Positions 25,096-33,368 of a stretch of 64,000 bases of DNA are shown here, piece by piece; position 1 is the stretch's first letter; every line of letters begins with the position of its first letter. The position numbers and the translations under genes are program-made. Source of the DNA: Streptomyces aureoverticillatus (GTDB lineage Bacteria > Actinomycetota > Actinomycetes > Streptomycetales > Streptomycetaceae); the NCBI RefSeq assembly GCF_014649395.1, contig NZ_BMSY01000005.1, positions 434,001-498,000 of the forward strand, in the 5' to 3' direction. The notes below the pieces were generated by a model, which ran no database searches, was not told the DNA's origin, and saw only the letters and a program-made list of their open reading frames with translations.

Positions 25096-26154
25096 TCAGA
25101 TGCGGACGCCGAACTGGAACGGCATGTTGTTGATCGACTCGTAGCGGACCACCGTGCCGCTGCGCGGGGCGTGCAGCACCTGGCCGTTGCCCGCGTAGAA
25201 GCCGACGTGGTGCAGGTCGCCGTAGAAGATGACCAGGTCGCCGACCTTGAGGTCGCTCTGCGAGGCGATGCGCGTGCCGTAGTTGGCCTGGGCCTGCGAG
25301 GTGCGCGGGATGGTCATGCCGGCCTGGGCGTAGGCCCAGGAGGTGAGGCCGGAGCAGTCGAAGGAGCTCGGGCCGGAGGCGCCGTAGACGTACGGCGAAC
25401 CTATCTTGCTCTGCGCGGCGGCGTACGCGGACGAGGCCCGGCCGGAGCCCTTGGGGGCCTGGCCCGTCGAGGTGTCGGTGTCGGGCTTGTCCAGGGCCTT
25501 GCGCTCGGAGGCGCGCGACGCGCGGTCCTCCTTGGCCTTCAGGGCGGCCCGCTCCTTGGCGGACAGGGAGTTCAGCAGGCGCTGTGCCTCGCCGAGCTTG
25601 CCCTGCACCTCGCGCTTCTTCTTGCCGAGCTCCGTGCGCGTGGTGGCGAGGTCCTCGAGCTTGTCCGCGGCCTCCTTGCGCTGCTGCGCGAGCGTGCGCT
25701 GCTTGGCCTGGATCTTCTTCAGGGCCTCGGCCTGCTTGGTGCTCAACTGGTCGAGCGCGGAGGCCTTGTCGAGGTAGTTGTCCGGGTCGGAGGAGAGGAA
25801 GAGCTGCAGCGAGGGGTCGATGCCGCCGGAGCGGTACTGGGCGCTGGCGAGCGAACCGACGCCGCTGCGCAGCTCGTTGAGGTCGTCCTGGCCGCGGGCG
25901 ACCTTGTCCTGCAGGGTGTCGACCTGCTTCTCGAGCTTCTGCTGCTTCTCCTTGGCGCCGTTGTACTTCTCGGTCGCCTTCTCGGCCTCTTCGTAGAGCT
26001 TGTCGACCTTGGACTTGACCTCGTCCTTGCTCGGCTTCTCGCTGGGCGCGGCGTTGGCCGCCTGGGAGGTGAGAGCCACGGCAGCGGCGGCGGTCGCGGT
26101 GAGCACCGTCACGCGGGCGCGGTTCGGCTGCTTGGGTCGACGGTGGGAAGCCAC
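25096..26154 (-). CDS. NlpC/P60 peptidoglycan endopeptidase with coiled-coil stalk (paralogue)
   Basis: A 352-residue secreted endopeptidase with the same layout as its neighbour: signal peptide ending SQAANAAPSEK, long coiled coil from DEVKSKVDKLYEEAEKATEKY to KLGEAQRLLNSLSAKERAAL, then a C40 domain with Cys in GPSSFDCSGLTSWAY and His in YGDLHHVGFYAGNGQ. Shared words such as KDKVARGQ/QDKVARGQ, SSDPDxYLDKASAL and VLHAP/VVHAP show the two arose by tandem duplication. GTG at 26154 has GAAGGAG upstream. The stalk probably keeps the enzyme inactive or localises it, as in RipA/RipC-type enzymes. Confidence 0.95.
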   Translation of the reverse strand: MASHRRPKQPNRARVTVLTATAAAAVALTSQAANAAPSEKPSKDEVKSKVDKLYEEAEKATEKYNGAKEKQQKLEKQVDTLQDKVARGQDDLNELRSGVGSLASAQYRSGGIDPSLQLFLSSDPDNYLDKASALDQLSTKQAEALKKIQAKQRTLAQQRKEAADKLEDLATTRTELGKKKREVQGKLGEAQRLLNSLSAKERAALKAKEDRASRASERKALDKPDTDTSTGQAPKGSGRASSAYAAAQSKIGSPYVYGASGPSSFDCSGLTSWAYAQAGMTIPRTSQAQANYGTRIASQSDLKVGDLVIFYGDLHHVGFYAGNGQVLHAPRSGTVVRYESINNMPFQFGVRI

Positions 26155-26388
26155 GAAGGCGGCTCCTTCGATGAGTGATCAGCAGAGCGGAGGTGTGGGC
26201 GTGACCCTAGTGACCCCAGTGTGATCAGATCAAATCCTGACCATGAAAAAGTCGGTCAACGAGCGTTTTCTTTACGGATAATCGACGGCCGGTAACGACT
26301 ACTTGACGCTACGTCGCGCACAACAACCGACCAATTCGGTCATACGGAACGGGAGTTGCGTACGCCGACCAGTCGCGCGAAAGCCCGA

Positions 26389-27738
26389 CTAGCCGCGCGA
26401 AAGCCGCTTCAGGAGCACCGCGGACGCCACCGGGCGTGCCCCAGCCTTGGCGATCCCGTCGGCCACCTCGCGGTCGGTCGACACGACGATGACGGGCCGG
26501 CCGGGCGGCTCGGCGCGCACCAGCTGCCGGATCAGTTCGTCCGCCGTCACGCCCGGCTTGGAGAACAGCACCCGGACCCCGCGCGGCGGCGCGAGCAGCA
26601 CCGGCGCGGCCAGCTCGGCGCCATCGAAGACGCAGGTCACCTCGGCCCCGGTCTGCAGGGCGAGCTGCGAGAGCGAGCCGAGCAGCCGCAGCCGCTGCTT
26701 CTCCAGCGGCATCGTGGGATAGCCGGTCTTGGTGACGTTGTAGCCGTCCACGACCAGATGGGCCTGCGGGAGTGCCAGCAACTGGTCGAGAATGGCCGGA
26801 TCGTTTTCGGACAGCGCGCGGGCGGCGATGTCCTTCGGCGTCATCCGTCCCGGCTCGACCGCGTCCACGGTCTCGGCGGGGCGCACCGACACCGGCGGCA
26901 GGGCCAGTTCGCGGCGCAGTCCCTGGGCGGCGTCGAGCACCGTGTCGAGCAGCAGCCGCACCCGCATGTCCTCGACGCTGCGGCCCTCGCGCGCGGCCCT
27001 GCGGGTGGCCTCCAGGGCCGCCTCGGCCTCACCGAGCCGGGCCTTGAGGCGGCGCGCCTCGCTCTCCGCGGCGGAGAGCTGGGCCTGGCTCTCGGCGCGC
27101 GCGGTGTCGGCCTCGGCGGCGGCCTTGCGCAGCGCCGCCTCGCCGCGCTTGATGTCGCTGAGCGCGCCGCGCAGCTTGCGGTGCGCCGACTCGGCCTCCT
27201 TCTTCGCCGCGTCCAGCTCGGCGCGCAGCCGCTCGGTCTCGGCCTTGGTGTGGGCGCGGGCACCGGCCAGCTCGGCGCGCAGCCGCTCCAGTTCGGCCCG
27301 GGCCTCCTCGCCGGCCCGCTCGGCGTCCGCGCGCTGGGCCTCCTCGCCGGCCGCGGTGACCAGCTTCACCCAGCCGGGGGGACGCAGCACATAGGCGGCG
27401 GCCGCCACGTCCAGCGGGTCCGCCGCGGGCGGCGGGGTGCCGGCGTCGAGGGCCCCGGTCAGCTCGGGCTGGGCCTCACGGAGGCGTTCGCCGATGCGCT
27501 GGCGGAACAGGGGGTCGCTCTCCAGGGCGGCGGCCATGGCGTTGGCCGCGAACTTCACCCGCCGGCTCGGGGTGAAGCGCGCGTACTGCCGCAACTGCGG
27601 CGGCAGTTCGGCGACCGTGAGGCCGCCGAAGCCGTCCGACACGATCTGCACGACCGCTCGCCGCACGCCGTCGGGCAGCGGACGGTCGAGCACCTCAGCG
27701 GCGCCGTCCTCCGGCGTTCCGCCCGCGCTCTCCACCAT
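26389..27738 (-). CDS. NYN-domain (PIN-like) putative ribonuclease with coiled coil
   Basis: A 449-residue protein. The N-terminal 130 residues are helical. Residues about 140-270 are a long coiled coil (EELARAELERLRAEL-type heptads, then TRAESQAQLSAAESEARRLK). The C-terminal part (about 320-445) is a YacP/NYN domain: HLVVDGYNVTKTGYPTM with the first catalytic Asp, EVTCVFDGAELAAP with the second and VVSTDREVADGIAKAG with the third acidic group. NYN domains are metal-dependent RNases; a target cannot be given. A 79-residue zinc-ribbon gene ends 36 bases upstream on the same strand and is probably in the same transcript. Confidence 0.88.
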   Translation of the reverse strand: MVESAGGTPEDGAAEVLDRPLPDGVRRAVVQIVSDGFGGLTVAELPPQLRQYARFTPSRRVKFAANAMAAALESDPLFRQRIGERLREAQPELTGALDAGTPPPAADPLDVAAAAYVLRPPGWVKLVTAAGEEAQRADAERAGEEARAELERLRAELAGARAHTKAETERLRAELDAAKKEAESAHRKLRGALSDIKRGEAALRKAAAEADTARAESQAQLSAAESEARRLKARLGEAEAALEATRRAAREGRSVEDMRVRLLLDTVLDAAQGLRRELALPPVSVRPAETVDAVEPGRMTPKDIAARALSENDPAILDQLLALPQAHLVVDGYNVTKTGYPTMPLEKQRLRLLGSLSQLALQTGAEVTCVFDGAELAAPVLLAPPRGVRVLFSKPGVTADELIRQLVRAEPPGRPVIVVSTDREVADGIAKAGARPVASAVLLKRLSRG

Positions 27739-27774
27739 CGGTCACCCCACTAGCTGTGCGGGGCCCGCTCCGCT

Positions 27775-28014
27775 TCAGGAGCCGGCCCCGGGCCTGTCCA
27801 CGAGTTCCACCTGGTCCACCGCGTTGCACCAACGGCAGCGGACCGACTCGATGGTCTCACTGACCACCTCGCGTTCCTCGACCTTGGGCGCTCCGGCCAG
27901 GTCGAGGTGCACGTACTCGACGACCTTCGACGAACGCGTCACGTCGAAGCGCGTGAGGTTGCCGCAGAGGGTGCAGCGCCATCGGGTGGTGTCGGTCGGC
28001 AGGGGAACCGTCAT
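27775..28014 (-). CDS. Small zinc-ribbon-like protein
   Basis: A 79-residue protein of unknown function with two CxxC knuckles: RWRCTLCGNLTRF near residue 15 and SVRCRWCNAVDQV near residue 60. The pair would bind one zinc ion. The middle is a charged strand region (KVVEYVHLDLAGAPKVEE). It precedes the NYN-domain gene by 36 bases on the same strand. GC3 is high and the ATG at 28014 is preceded by AAGGAAAGCG, so it is a real gene. Confidence 0.82.
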   Translation of the reverse strand: MTVPLPTDTTRWRCTLCGNLTRFDVTRSSKVVEYVHLDLAGAPKVEEREVVSETIESVRCRWCNAVDQVELVDRPGAGS

Positions 28015-28148
28015 CGTGACGTTCGCTTTCCTTCGGGAACCGTGGTGCGTATTGCCCGTAACCCTAAGGCCTGGGTAAGGGGCTCCGTACGCACTCGAGT
28101 GGGCGAGGCGGTCTGGGCTGTTTGCCCTCGTTACGTCATGCTCTGTCC

Positions 28149-28886
28149 ATGATCGCTGCGTGGGTCCGGGACGCGGGCCGGAAGGTCCGGCAACAGTCGG
28201 CTCCGGTGACGTACGCGCTGATCGTCGCGTGCTGCCTGGTCTTCCTGATCTCTCCGTGCTCCGGGCTCAACCCGTCCTACGGCACCGGCGACGGGCTCAT
28301 CGCCGCGCAGCGGGTCTACTTCGAGCGCTGGGGCGTCGTACCCGTCGAACTCCTCAGCGGCAAGCCGCGGGCCGCGCTCACTCCCGTGACGGCGCTGTTC
28401 GTGCACGGGAGCTGGCTGCATCTGCTCGGCAACATGCTCTTTTTGTACGTGTTCGGGATGATGGTCGAGGAACGCATGGGCCACCTCCAGTACGGGCTCT
28501 TCTACCTCGGCTGCGGATGCCTCGCCCTGCTCGCCTACGCGATCGCGCACGCGGACTCCGGCCAGACTCTCGTGGGCGCCTCGGGGGCGATCTCCGCCGT
28601 GCTCGGCGCCTTTCTGTATCTCTTCCCGAAGGCGCGGGTCACCAGCCTCTTCCCGTTCCTGTTCTTCCTGCCGCTGCGGTTTCCCGCATGGGTGGTGCTG
28701 CCGTTCTGGGTGGCGCTGCAGTGGGCGGCGGCGGGGCAGGAACGGCAGGGGCCCGGGGTGGCCTATCTGGCGCACCTCGTGGGGTTCTCGCTGGGGTTCG
28801 TCTACGCGTGGGGGTGCCGCCACACGCAGATGGGACGGCGCGTAGCGCGGCCTTGGAAGGGTGGAGGTGGGAGACGGGCGGGCTAG
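28149..28886 (+). CDS. Rhomboid-family intramembrane serine protease
   Basis: A 245-residue polytopic protein that would cleave membrane segments. It has about six helices. The conserved loop and helix 2 contain HGSWLHLLGNMLFLYVFG (His91, Asn95 oxyanion region). The catalytic Ser145 is in LVGASGAISAVLGAF and the catalytic His209 in AYLAHLVGFSLGF. ATG at 28149 has only a weak ribosome site; in-frame codons further upstream lack coding character. Followed after 42 bases by a small Lrp-domain gene. Confidence 0.92.
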   Translation: MIAAWVRDAGRKVRQQSAPVTYALIVACCLVFLISPCSGLNPSYGTGDGLIAAQRVYFERWGVVPVELLSGKPRAALTPVTALFVHGSWLHLLGNMLFLYVFGMMVEERMGHLQYGLFYLGCGCLALLAYAIAHADSGQTLVGASGAISAVLGAFLYLFPKARVTSLFPFLFFLPLRFPAWVVLPFWVALQWAAAGQERQGPGVAYLAHLVGFSLGFVYAWGCRHTQMGRRVARPWKGGGGRRAG

Positions 28887-28928
28887 AGTGAAAGCCTCTG
28901 GACCGGCCACCGAGGGAGACAGTCAGCC

Positions 28929-29210
28929 GTGATCACCGCGATCGTGCTCATCAAGACCAGCGTGGACCGGATCCCCGAGATCGCCGAGTCGATCGCCGCC
29001 CTCGACTGCGTCAGCGAGGTCTTCTCCGTCACGGGTACGTACGACCTGATCGCCATGGTCCGGGTGGCCCGCCACGACGACCTGGCGGACGTCATCCCGG
29101 GCCGGATCAGCAAGATCCCCGGCGTGGAGGCGACGGACACGCACGTGGCGTTCCGTACGTACTCACAGCACGACCTGGAAGCGGCGTTCGCGATCGGCCT
29201 CGACTCGTAG
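28929..29210 (+). CDS. Stand-alone Lrp/AsnC effector-binding (RAM) domain protein
   Basis: A 93-residue protein consisting only of the ligand-binding domain of Lrp/AsnC regulators (ITAIVLIKTSVDRIPEIAES, then VFSVTGTYDLIAMVRV and EATDTHVAFRTYSQHDLE). No helix-turn-helix is present, so it cannot bind DNA by itself and may sense amino acids or modulate a partner. GTG at 28929 follows GAGGGAGA. It lies near trpD and the respiratory operons, as in other Streptomyces. Confidence 0.9.
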   Translation: MITAIVLIKTSVDRIPEIAESIAALDCVSEVFSVTGTYDLIAMVRVARHDDLADVIPGRISKIPGVEATDTHVAFRTYSQHDLEAAFAIGLDS

Positions 29211-29267
29211 GACTCGTACATCCCGTCCGCCGGAGTCCGGATCCGCCGCCGCCCCGATGAGGGTTTC

Positions 29268-29284
29268 TTCATCCGCCGCTCATC
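29268..29284 (+). promoter_or_regulatory. Direct-repeat operator TTCATC-N5-CTCATC, upstream of two-component operon
   Basis: Two half sites, TTCATC at 29268-29273 and CTCATC at 29279-29284, are spaced 11 bases start to start, the one-turn direct repeat expected for an OmpR-family regulator. A nearly identical site occurs at 31821-31837 before the transporter gene on the other side of the same operon. It lies 35 bases before the first gene of the operon. Confidence 0.6.
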
Positions 29285-29318
29285 CTGATGCATCGGTACG
29301 CCGCCCACCATCGCTGCC

Positions 29319-29651
29319 ATGGTCTTCTCCCATCGCATCGCGGCCCTGGCGGCCGTCGTGGCGATTCCGCTGGGCATCGCCGTGACGAGCTACGCCCTCA
29401 CCGACGATCCCTCGTCCCCCAAGGCGCCGCCCAAGGTCGAGCTGGACAGCGGCTCCCCGTCGACGGCGCCGAGCAGGCCGCAGCCCACCCCCAGCGACCA
29501 GGTGGTCTCCCCGCCTCCGGTCGGCGAGAACTCCACGGACGGCACGGGCCGTACCGGCGACGGCGACGACCAGGGCGGCTCGGGTGACTCGGGTGACGAC
29601 GACGGAGCAGGTGACGACGGGGCCGACGACGGGCCGGGCGACGACGGCTGA
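29319..29651 (+). CDS. Small exported acidic protein
   Basis: A 110-residue protein, unlikely to be an enzyme. Residues 1-27 form a signal peptide or single membrane anchor (SHRIAALAAVVAIPLGIAVTSY). The rest is Pro/Ser-rich and then a Gly/Asp-rich acidic tail (GDGDDQGGSGDSGDDD) ending GDDG. Its 3' end overlaps the kinase start by 68 bases. Being first in an operon with a sensor kinase, it may be an accessory ligand-binding or metal-binding component; that is a guess. A direct-repeat operator sits 35 bases upstream. Confidence 0.78.
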   Translation: MVFSHRIAALAAVVAIPLGIAVTSYALTDDPSSPKAPPKVELDSGSPSTAPSRPQPTPSDQVVSPPPVGENSTDGTGRTGDGDDQGGSGDSGDDDGAGDDGADDGPGDDG

Positions 29652-31083
29652 GCCGCCCGGTGCCGCGCACCGCCGCGTCTCCGCGCGCGTCCGCATCCTG
29701 CTGTGGCTGCTCCTGGTGATGGCCGTCGCCCTGGCGGCGGTCGCCGCGACCACCCGATCGATCCTGCTGCGCGACGTCGACCACCGCGTCGACCGGCTGC
29801 TCACGCAGGAGACCGGCGAGTTCACCAACTTCGTGGACCGGGGCGTCGACCCGGACACCGGCAAGCGCTTCAGCGATCCGCGCCGACTGCTCAAGGTGTT
29901 CCTGGAGCGCCAGTACGCGGACCCGGGCGAGGAACTGATCGGGCTGGTGCGCCGCGAGGGCGCGGGCCCGGCGCAGTACACCCAGCCCCGCGAGCTGTCG
30001 GTGCGGCACCCGCTGCACCGCGACTCCGGCGCCCGCCGCGCGATCTTCGCGGCGGACGGCTCCACCGGCACCCTGGACCGCCCGTCCGGCGAGCTGCGCT
30101 GGGCCAAGGTCGAGGTGGCCCGGCACGGCGACGAGCCGGAGGCGGCGTTCGTCGTGGCCTTCCACCCGGCCGCCGAGCAGGCCAAGGCGGACGACGTGTT
30201 CCGCATCCTGCTCGCCATCTCGGGCGTCGCGCTCGTGCTGACGACGGGCATCGCGTGGGCCGTGGCCGGGCGCATCCTCAAGCCCGTACGGCTCGTGCGC
30301 ACCGCCGCCGCCCAGCTCACCGAGCAGGACCTGACCCGGCGCATCCCGGTGCACGGCAAGGACGACATCGCCGCGCTCGCGGAGACGTTCAACGGCATGC
30401 TGGACCGCCTGGAGCGGGCCTTCGCCGCGCAGCGCGAGTTCGTCGACGACGCCGGGCACGAGCTGCGCACCCCCATCACCATCGTCCGCGGCCACCTGGA
30501 GCTGATGGGCGACGATCCGGCGGAGCGCGAGGAGACGGTCCGGCTCGTCACCGACGAACTGGACCGGATGAGCCGCATCGTCGAGGACCTGCTGCTCCTC
30601 GCCAAGGCCGAGCGCCCGGACTTCATCAGGCCGGAGCCGGTGCAGGTCGCCGAGCTGACCGCCGACGTCTTCGTGAAGGCCCGCGCGCTGGGCGAGCGCC
30701 GCTGGGAGCTGGCCGAGGTCGCCGACAGCGCGGCCCGGCTCGACGCCCAGCGCATCACCCAGGCGATGGTCCAGCTCGCCCAGAACGCCGTCCAGCACAC
30801 GGTGCCCGGCCAGCGCATCCGCGTCGGCTCCCGGGTCACGGACGGGCGGGTCGAGCTGTACGTCGCCGACAGCGGCCCCGGCGTCCAGGCGCAGGACGCC
30901 GAGGTCATCTTCGAACGCTTCCGGCGCGGCACGTCCCGGCGCGGGGCCCGCACCAGCGGCGCGGGCCTCGGCCTGTCGATCGTCCGCGCGATCGCCCACG
31001 GCCACCGCGGCGAGGTCCGGCTGCGCGCCACCGAGGGCGGCGGCGCCACTTTCGTACTCGTACTGGAGGACCACCGGACGTGA
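29584..31083 (+). CDS. HAMP-type sensor histidine kinase
   Basis: A transmembrane sensor kinase of 499 residues. Membrane helices lie near residues 36-57 (VRILLWLLLVMAVALAAVAA) and about 208-230 (ILLAISGVALVLTTGIAWAV), flanking an extracytoplasmic domain of about 150 residues. A HAMP linker (RILKPVRLVRTAAAQLTEQD) follows, then the phospho-acceptor His in FVDDAGHELRTPITIV, N-box QLAQNAVQHT and G-boxes DSGPGV and GAGLGLSIV. The GTG start at 29584 is one of several possible in a run of GTG codons (29584, 29593 and later). It overlaps both neighbours, so the operon is tightly coupled. Confidence 0.93.
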   Translation: MTRVTTTEQVTTGPTTGRATTAEPPGAAHRRVSARVRILLWLLLVMAVALAAVAATTRSILLRDVDHRVDRLLTQETGEFTNFVDRGVDPDTGKRFSDPRRLLKVFLERQYADPGEELIGLVRREGAGPAQYTQPRELSVRHPLHRDSGARRAIFAADGSTGTLDRPSGELRWAKVEVARHGDEPEAAFVVAFHPAAEQAKADDVFRILLAISGVALVLTTGIAWAVAGRILKPVRLVRTAAAQLTEQDLTRRIPVHGKDDIAALAETFNGMLDRLERAFAAQREFVDDAGHELRTPITIVRGHLELMGDDPAEREETVRLVTDELDRMSRIVEDLLLLAKAERPDFIRPEPVQVAELTADVFVKARALGERRWELAEVADSAARLDAQRITQAMVQLAQNAVQHTVPGQRIRVGSRVTDGRVELYVADSGPGVQAQDAEVIFERFRRGTSRRGARTSGAGLGLSIVRAIAHGHRGEVRLRATEGGGATFVLVLEDHRT

Positions 31084-31742
31084 ACCGCATCTTGATCGTG
31101 GAGGACGAGGAGCGCATCGCCTCCTTCGTCGACAAGGGACTGCGCGCCAACGGCTTCACCACGACGATCGTGGGCGACGGCGACGCCGCGTACGACTACG
31201 CCCTCACCGGCGGCTTCGACCTGATCCTGCTGGACATAGGGCTGCCGGGCCGGGACGGCTTCACCGTCCTCCGGGAGCTGCGCGAGGCACGGGTGTCGGC
31301 GCCGGTGATCGTGCTGACCGCCCGCGACTCCGTGGGGGACACCGTCGCCGGCCTGGAGGGCGGCGCGGACGACTGGATGACCAAGCCGTTCCGCTTCGAG
31401 GAACTGCTCGCGCGGGTGCGGCTGCGGCTGCGCACGGCGGCCCGGGCGCCGGAGGTGACGGTGCTGCGCGGCGGCGAGGTGACGCTCGACCTGCGCACGC
31501 GCAGGGCCCGTTCGGGCGAGCGGACGGTGGACCTGACGGCGCGTGAGTTCGTGCTCCTCGAACTGTTCCTGCGCCACCCCGGACAGGTCCTCTCGCGCGA
31601 GCAGATCCTGTCCCACGTGTGGGGCTACGACTTCGACCCGGGCTCGAACATCGTGGACGTGTACGTGCGGGCGCTGCGCAAGAAGCTGGGGGCGGAGCGG
31701 GTGGAGACGGTGCGGGGGATGGGGTACCGGCTGCCGGCGTGA
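31080..31742 (+). CDS. OmpR/PhoB-family response regulator
   Basis: A 220-residue regulator. The receiver domain has VEDEER, phospho-acceptor Asp in LILLDIGLPGRDG and Lys in WMTKPFRFEELL. The winged helix follows: LTAREFVLLELFLRHPGQVL, then the recognition region PGSNIVDVYVRALRKKLGAE and the RGMGYRLPA wing. GTG 31080 overlaps the kinase stop by four bases. Its probable sites are the two TTCATC-N5-CTCAT direct repeats, upstream of its own operon and upstream of the transporter gene. Confidence 0.95.
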   Translation: MNRILIVEDEERIASFVDKGLRANGFTTTIVGDGDAAYDYALTGGFDLILLDIGLPGRDGFTVLRELREARVSAPVIVLTARDSVGDTVAGLEGGADDWMTKPFRFEELLARVRLRLRTAARAPEVTVLRGGEVTLDLRTRRARSGERTVDLTAREFVLLELFLRHPGQVLSREQILSHVWGYDFDPGSNIVDVYVRALRKKLGAERVETVRGMGYRLPA

Positions 31743-31820
31743 GCGGGGGTGCCCCGCGGGGGCCGGGGCGGTGCGGGGGCGCCTTCGGGCCGTGCCGCCC
31801 CGCAGGCCCGTGAAGTTCCC

Positions 31821-31837
31821 TTCATCTGCGGCTCATT
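31821..31837 (+). promoter_or_regulatory. Direct-repeat operator TTCATC-N5-CTCATT, upstream of transporter gene
   Basis: TTCATC at 31821-31826 and CTCATT at 31832-31837, 34 bases before the SLC13-like gene start, match the site at 29268-29284 in 11 of 12 half-site bases and in spacing. The position relative to the start codon is also the same (about 35 bases), so both sites probably overlap the promoter. Confidence 0.6.
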
Positions 31838-31870
31838 GGGGGCTCACGGCGCGCCTGAACGCTGGATGCC

Positions 31871-33295
31871 GTGACACTGACCCTGCGGCAAACGACTCTG
31901 CTCTGCCTGGCCCTGAGCCTGTGCGCGCTCCTCGTCGTGCCGGGCAACTTCCCCGGCCTGAGCGGTGACGCCCGCCTCACGCTCGCCGTCTTCGCGCTGG
32001 CCACCTGCGCCTGGATCGGCACGCCGATCGACGACACGTACATCGCGCTCGGCGCGGGCCTCGCCCTCACCGCGACCGGCGTGATCAGCAGCGACACCCT
32101 CTTCGGAACCCTCGGCGACGAGACGGTGTGGCTGCTGATCTGCGCGTTCGTGCTCGCGGCCGCCGTGGCGCGCAGCGGGCTCGCGGGGCGGGCGGCGGCG
32201 TTCCTGGTCAGCGGGGCGCGCAGCGTACGGCAGTTGACGCATCTGACGACCGCCGCGCTCGTCGTCACGGCCTTCGCGGTGCCGGCCACCTCCGGCCGGG
32301 CCGCGCTCGCGCTGCCCGTGTTCCTCGCGCTCGCGAAGGTCCTGGCCGACCGGAAACGCCTTGTGGTGATGCTGGCGCTGCTGTTCCCGACCGTGATCCT
32401 GCTGTCCGCGGTCGCGACCCTGATCGGCGCGGGCGCACATCTGATCACCGTGTCCGTGCTGTGGGAGAGCACGGGCGAGCGGATCGGGTTCACGCAGTGG
32501 CTGCTGCTCGGCCTGCCGCTGGCGATCGCGTCGTCGCATCTCGCGGCCGAGGCCGTGCTGTGGACGACGACCCGCCGGGCCGACCGGAAGGGCCCCGTCC
32601 ACATCACCGCCGACGACATACAGGCGCACGTAGAAGACACCGCGCAGCCCGTCACCGGCCCCTGGGAGCCCGCCGAGACCCGCTGCGCCCTGCTCCTGGC
32701 CACCGTCGTCGCGCTGTGGTGCAGCGAGCCCTTGCACCAAGTGCCGCCCGCCGTGGTCGCGTTGATCGGCGCGGTCGTCGCGTCCTCCCCCGCGCTCGGC
32801 ACCGTACGCCTGCAGGACGCGCTGAAGACCGTGCCGTGGTCGCTGCTGCTCTTCATGGCGGCGACGATGGCGATGGGCGTGGCGCTCGCCGACTCGGGCG
32901 CGGCGAAGTGGCTGGTGTCGGGGCTTCCCGTCGACTTGTCGCCCTGGCTGTTCCTGGCCGCCGTCATCGCGGTCAGCACGGCGGCGCACCTGGTCCTGCA
33001 GTCCCGCTCGGCCCGTTCGTCCGTCCTGGTGCCGCTGGTGGTCGCGGCGGCCGTGGGCGCCGGCGTGAACCCGGTCGCGGCGGCGCTCGCGTCCACGGCG
33101 GCCGCCGGTTTCTGCCACACGCTGCCCGCGTCCGCCAAGCCGGTCACGCTCTTCGCCGAGATACCCGGGACGCCCACCTACACCTCGCGCGACCTGCTGC
33201 GCCTGTCCGCCGTCCTGGCTCCCCTGACGGCCGCCCTCGTCCTGCTGTTCGCGCTCGCGGTGTGGCCGCTCCTTGGCGTGCCGGTCGTCCGCTGA
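31871..33295 (+). CDS. SLC13/DASS-like anion transporter
   Basis: A 474-residue polytopic membrane protein with about 11-12 helices, resembling the divalent anion:Na+ symporter/ArsB superfamily. It shows paired re-entrant regions, a first near PATSGRAALALPVFLALAKVL and a second near VLVPLVVAAAVGAGVNPVAAALASTAAAG, each with the Pro/Ser/Thr/Asn pattern of the family. It is followed after 73 bases by glycerate kinase on the same strand, so a carboxylate such as glycerate or a dicarboxylate is a reasonable substrate guess. It probably belongs to the regulon of the upstream two-component system. Confidence 0.82.
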   Translation: MTLTLRQTTLLCLALSLCALLVVPGNFPGLSGDARLTLAVFALATCAWIGTPIDDTYIALGAGLALTATGVISSDTLFGTLGDETVWLLICAFVLAAAVARSGLAGRAAAFLVSGARSVRQLTHLTTAALVVTAFAVPATSGRAALALPVFLALAKVLADRKRLVVMLALLFPTVILLSAVATLIGAGAHLITVSVLWESTGERIGFTQWLLLGLPLAIASSHLAAEAVLWTTTRRADRKGPVHITADDIQAHVEDTAQPVTGPWEPAETRCALLLATVVALWCSEPLHQVPPAVVALIGAVVASSPALGTVRLQDALKTVPWSLLLFMAATMAMGVALADSGAAKWLVSGLPVDLSPWLFLAAVIAVSTAAHLVLQSRSARSSVLVPLVVAAAVGAGVNPVAAALASTAAAGFCHTLPASAKPVTLFAEIPGTPTYTSRDLLRLSAVLAPLTAALVLLFALAVWPLLGVPVVR

Positions 33296-33368
33296 GCCCT
33301 CTCGCCTTCCGGTGCGCGCCCTCCGCCTTCACCCCCCCGCTCGTTCACGCCACTCAAGGAGTACGTCC

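Noticed and set aside
24765..26388. Cyclic di-AMP (ydaO) riboswitches before the NlpC/P60 genes
   Set aside because: Some G-rich words and a GGGTGAA-like stretch appear near 24800, but the conserved 3' block and the paired pseudosymmetric halves are missing in both leaders.
29584..31742. CutRS or CseBC identity for the OmpR-type two-component system
   Set aside because: Domain layout alone fits many Streptomyces systems; without an alignment or a matching neighbour no name can be supported.
31871..33295. Arsenite permease ArsB
   Set aside because: The fold resembles the ArsB/NhaD group, but the neighbours are glycerate kinase and a two-component system, which favour an organic anion.
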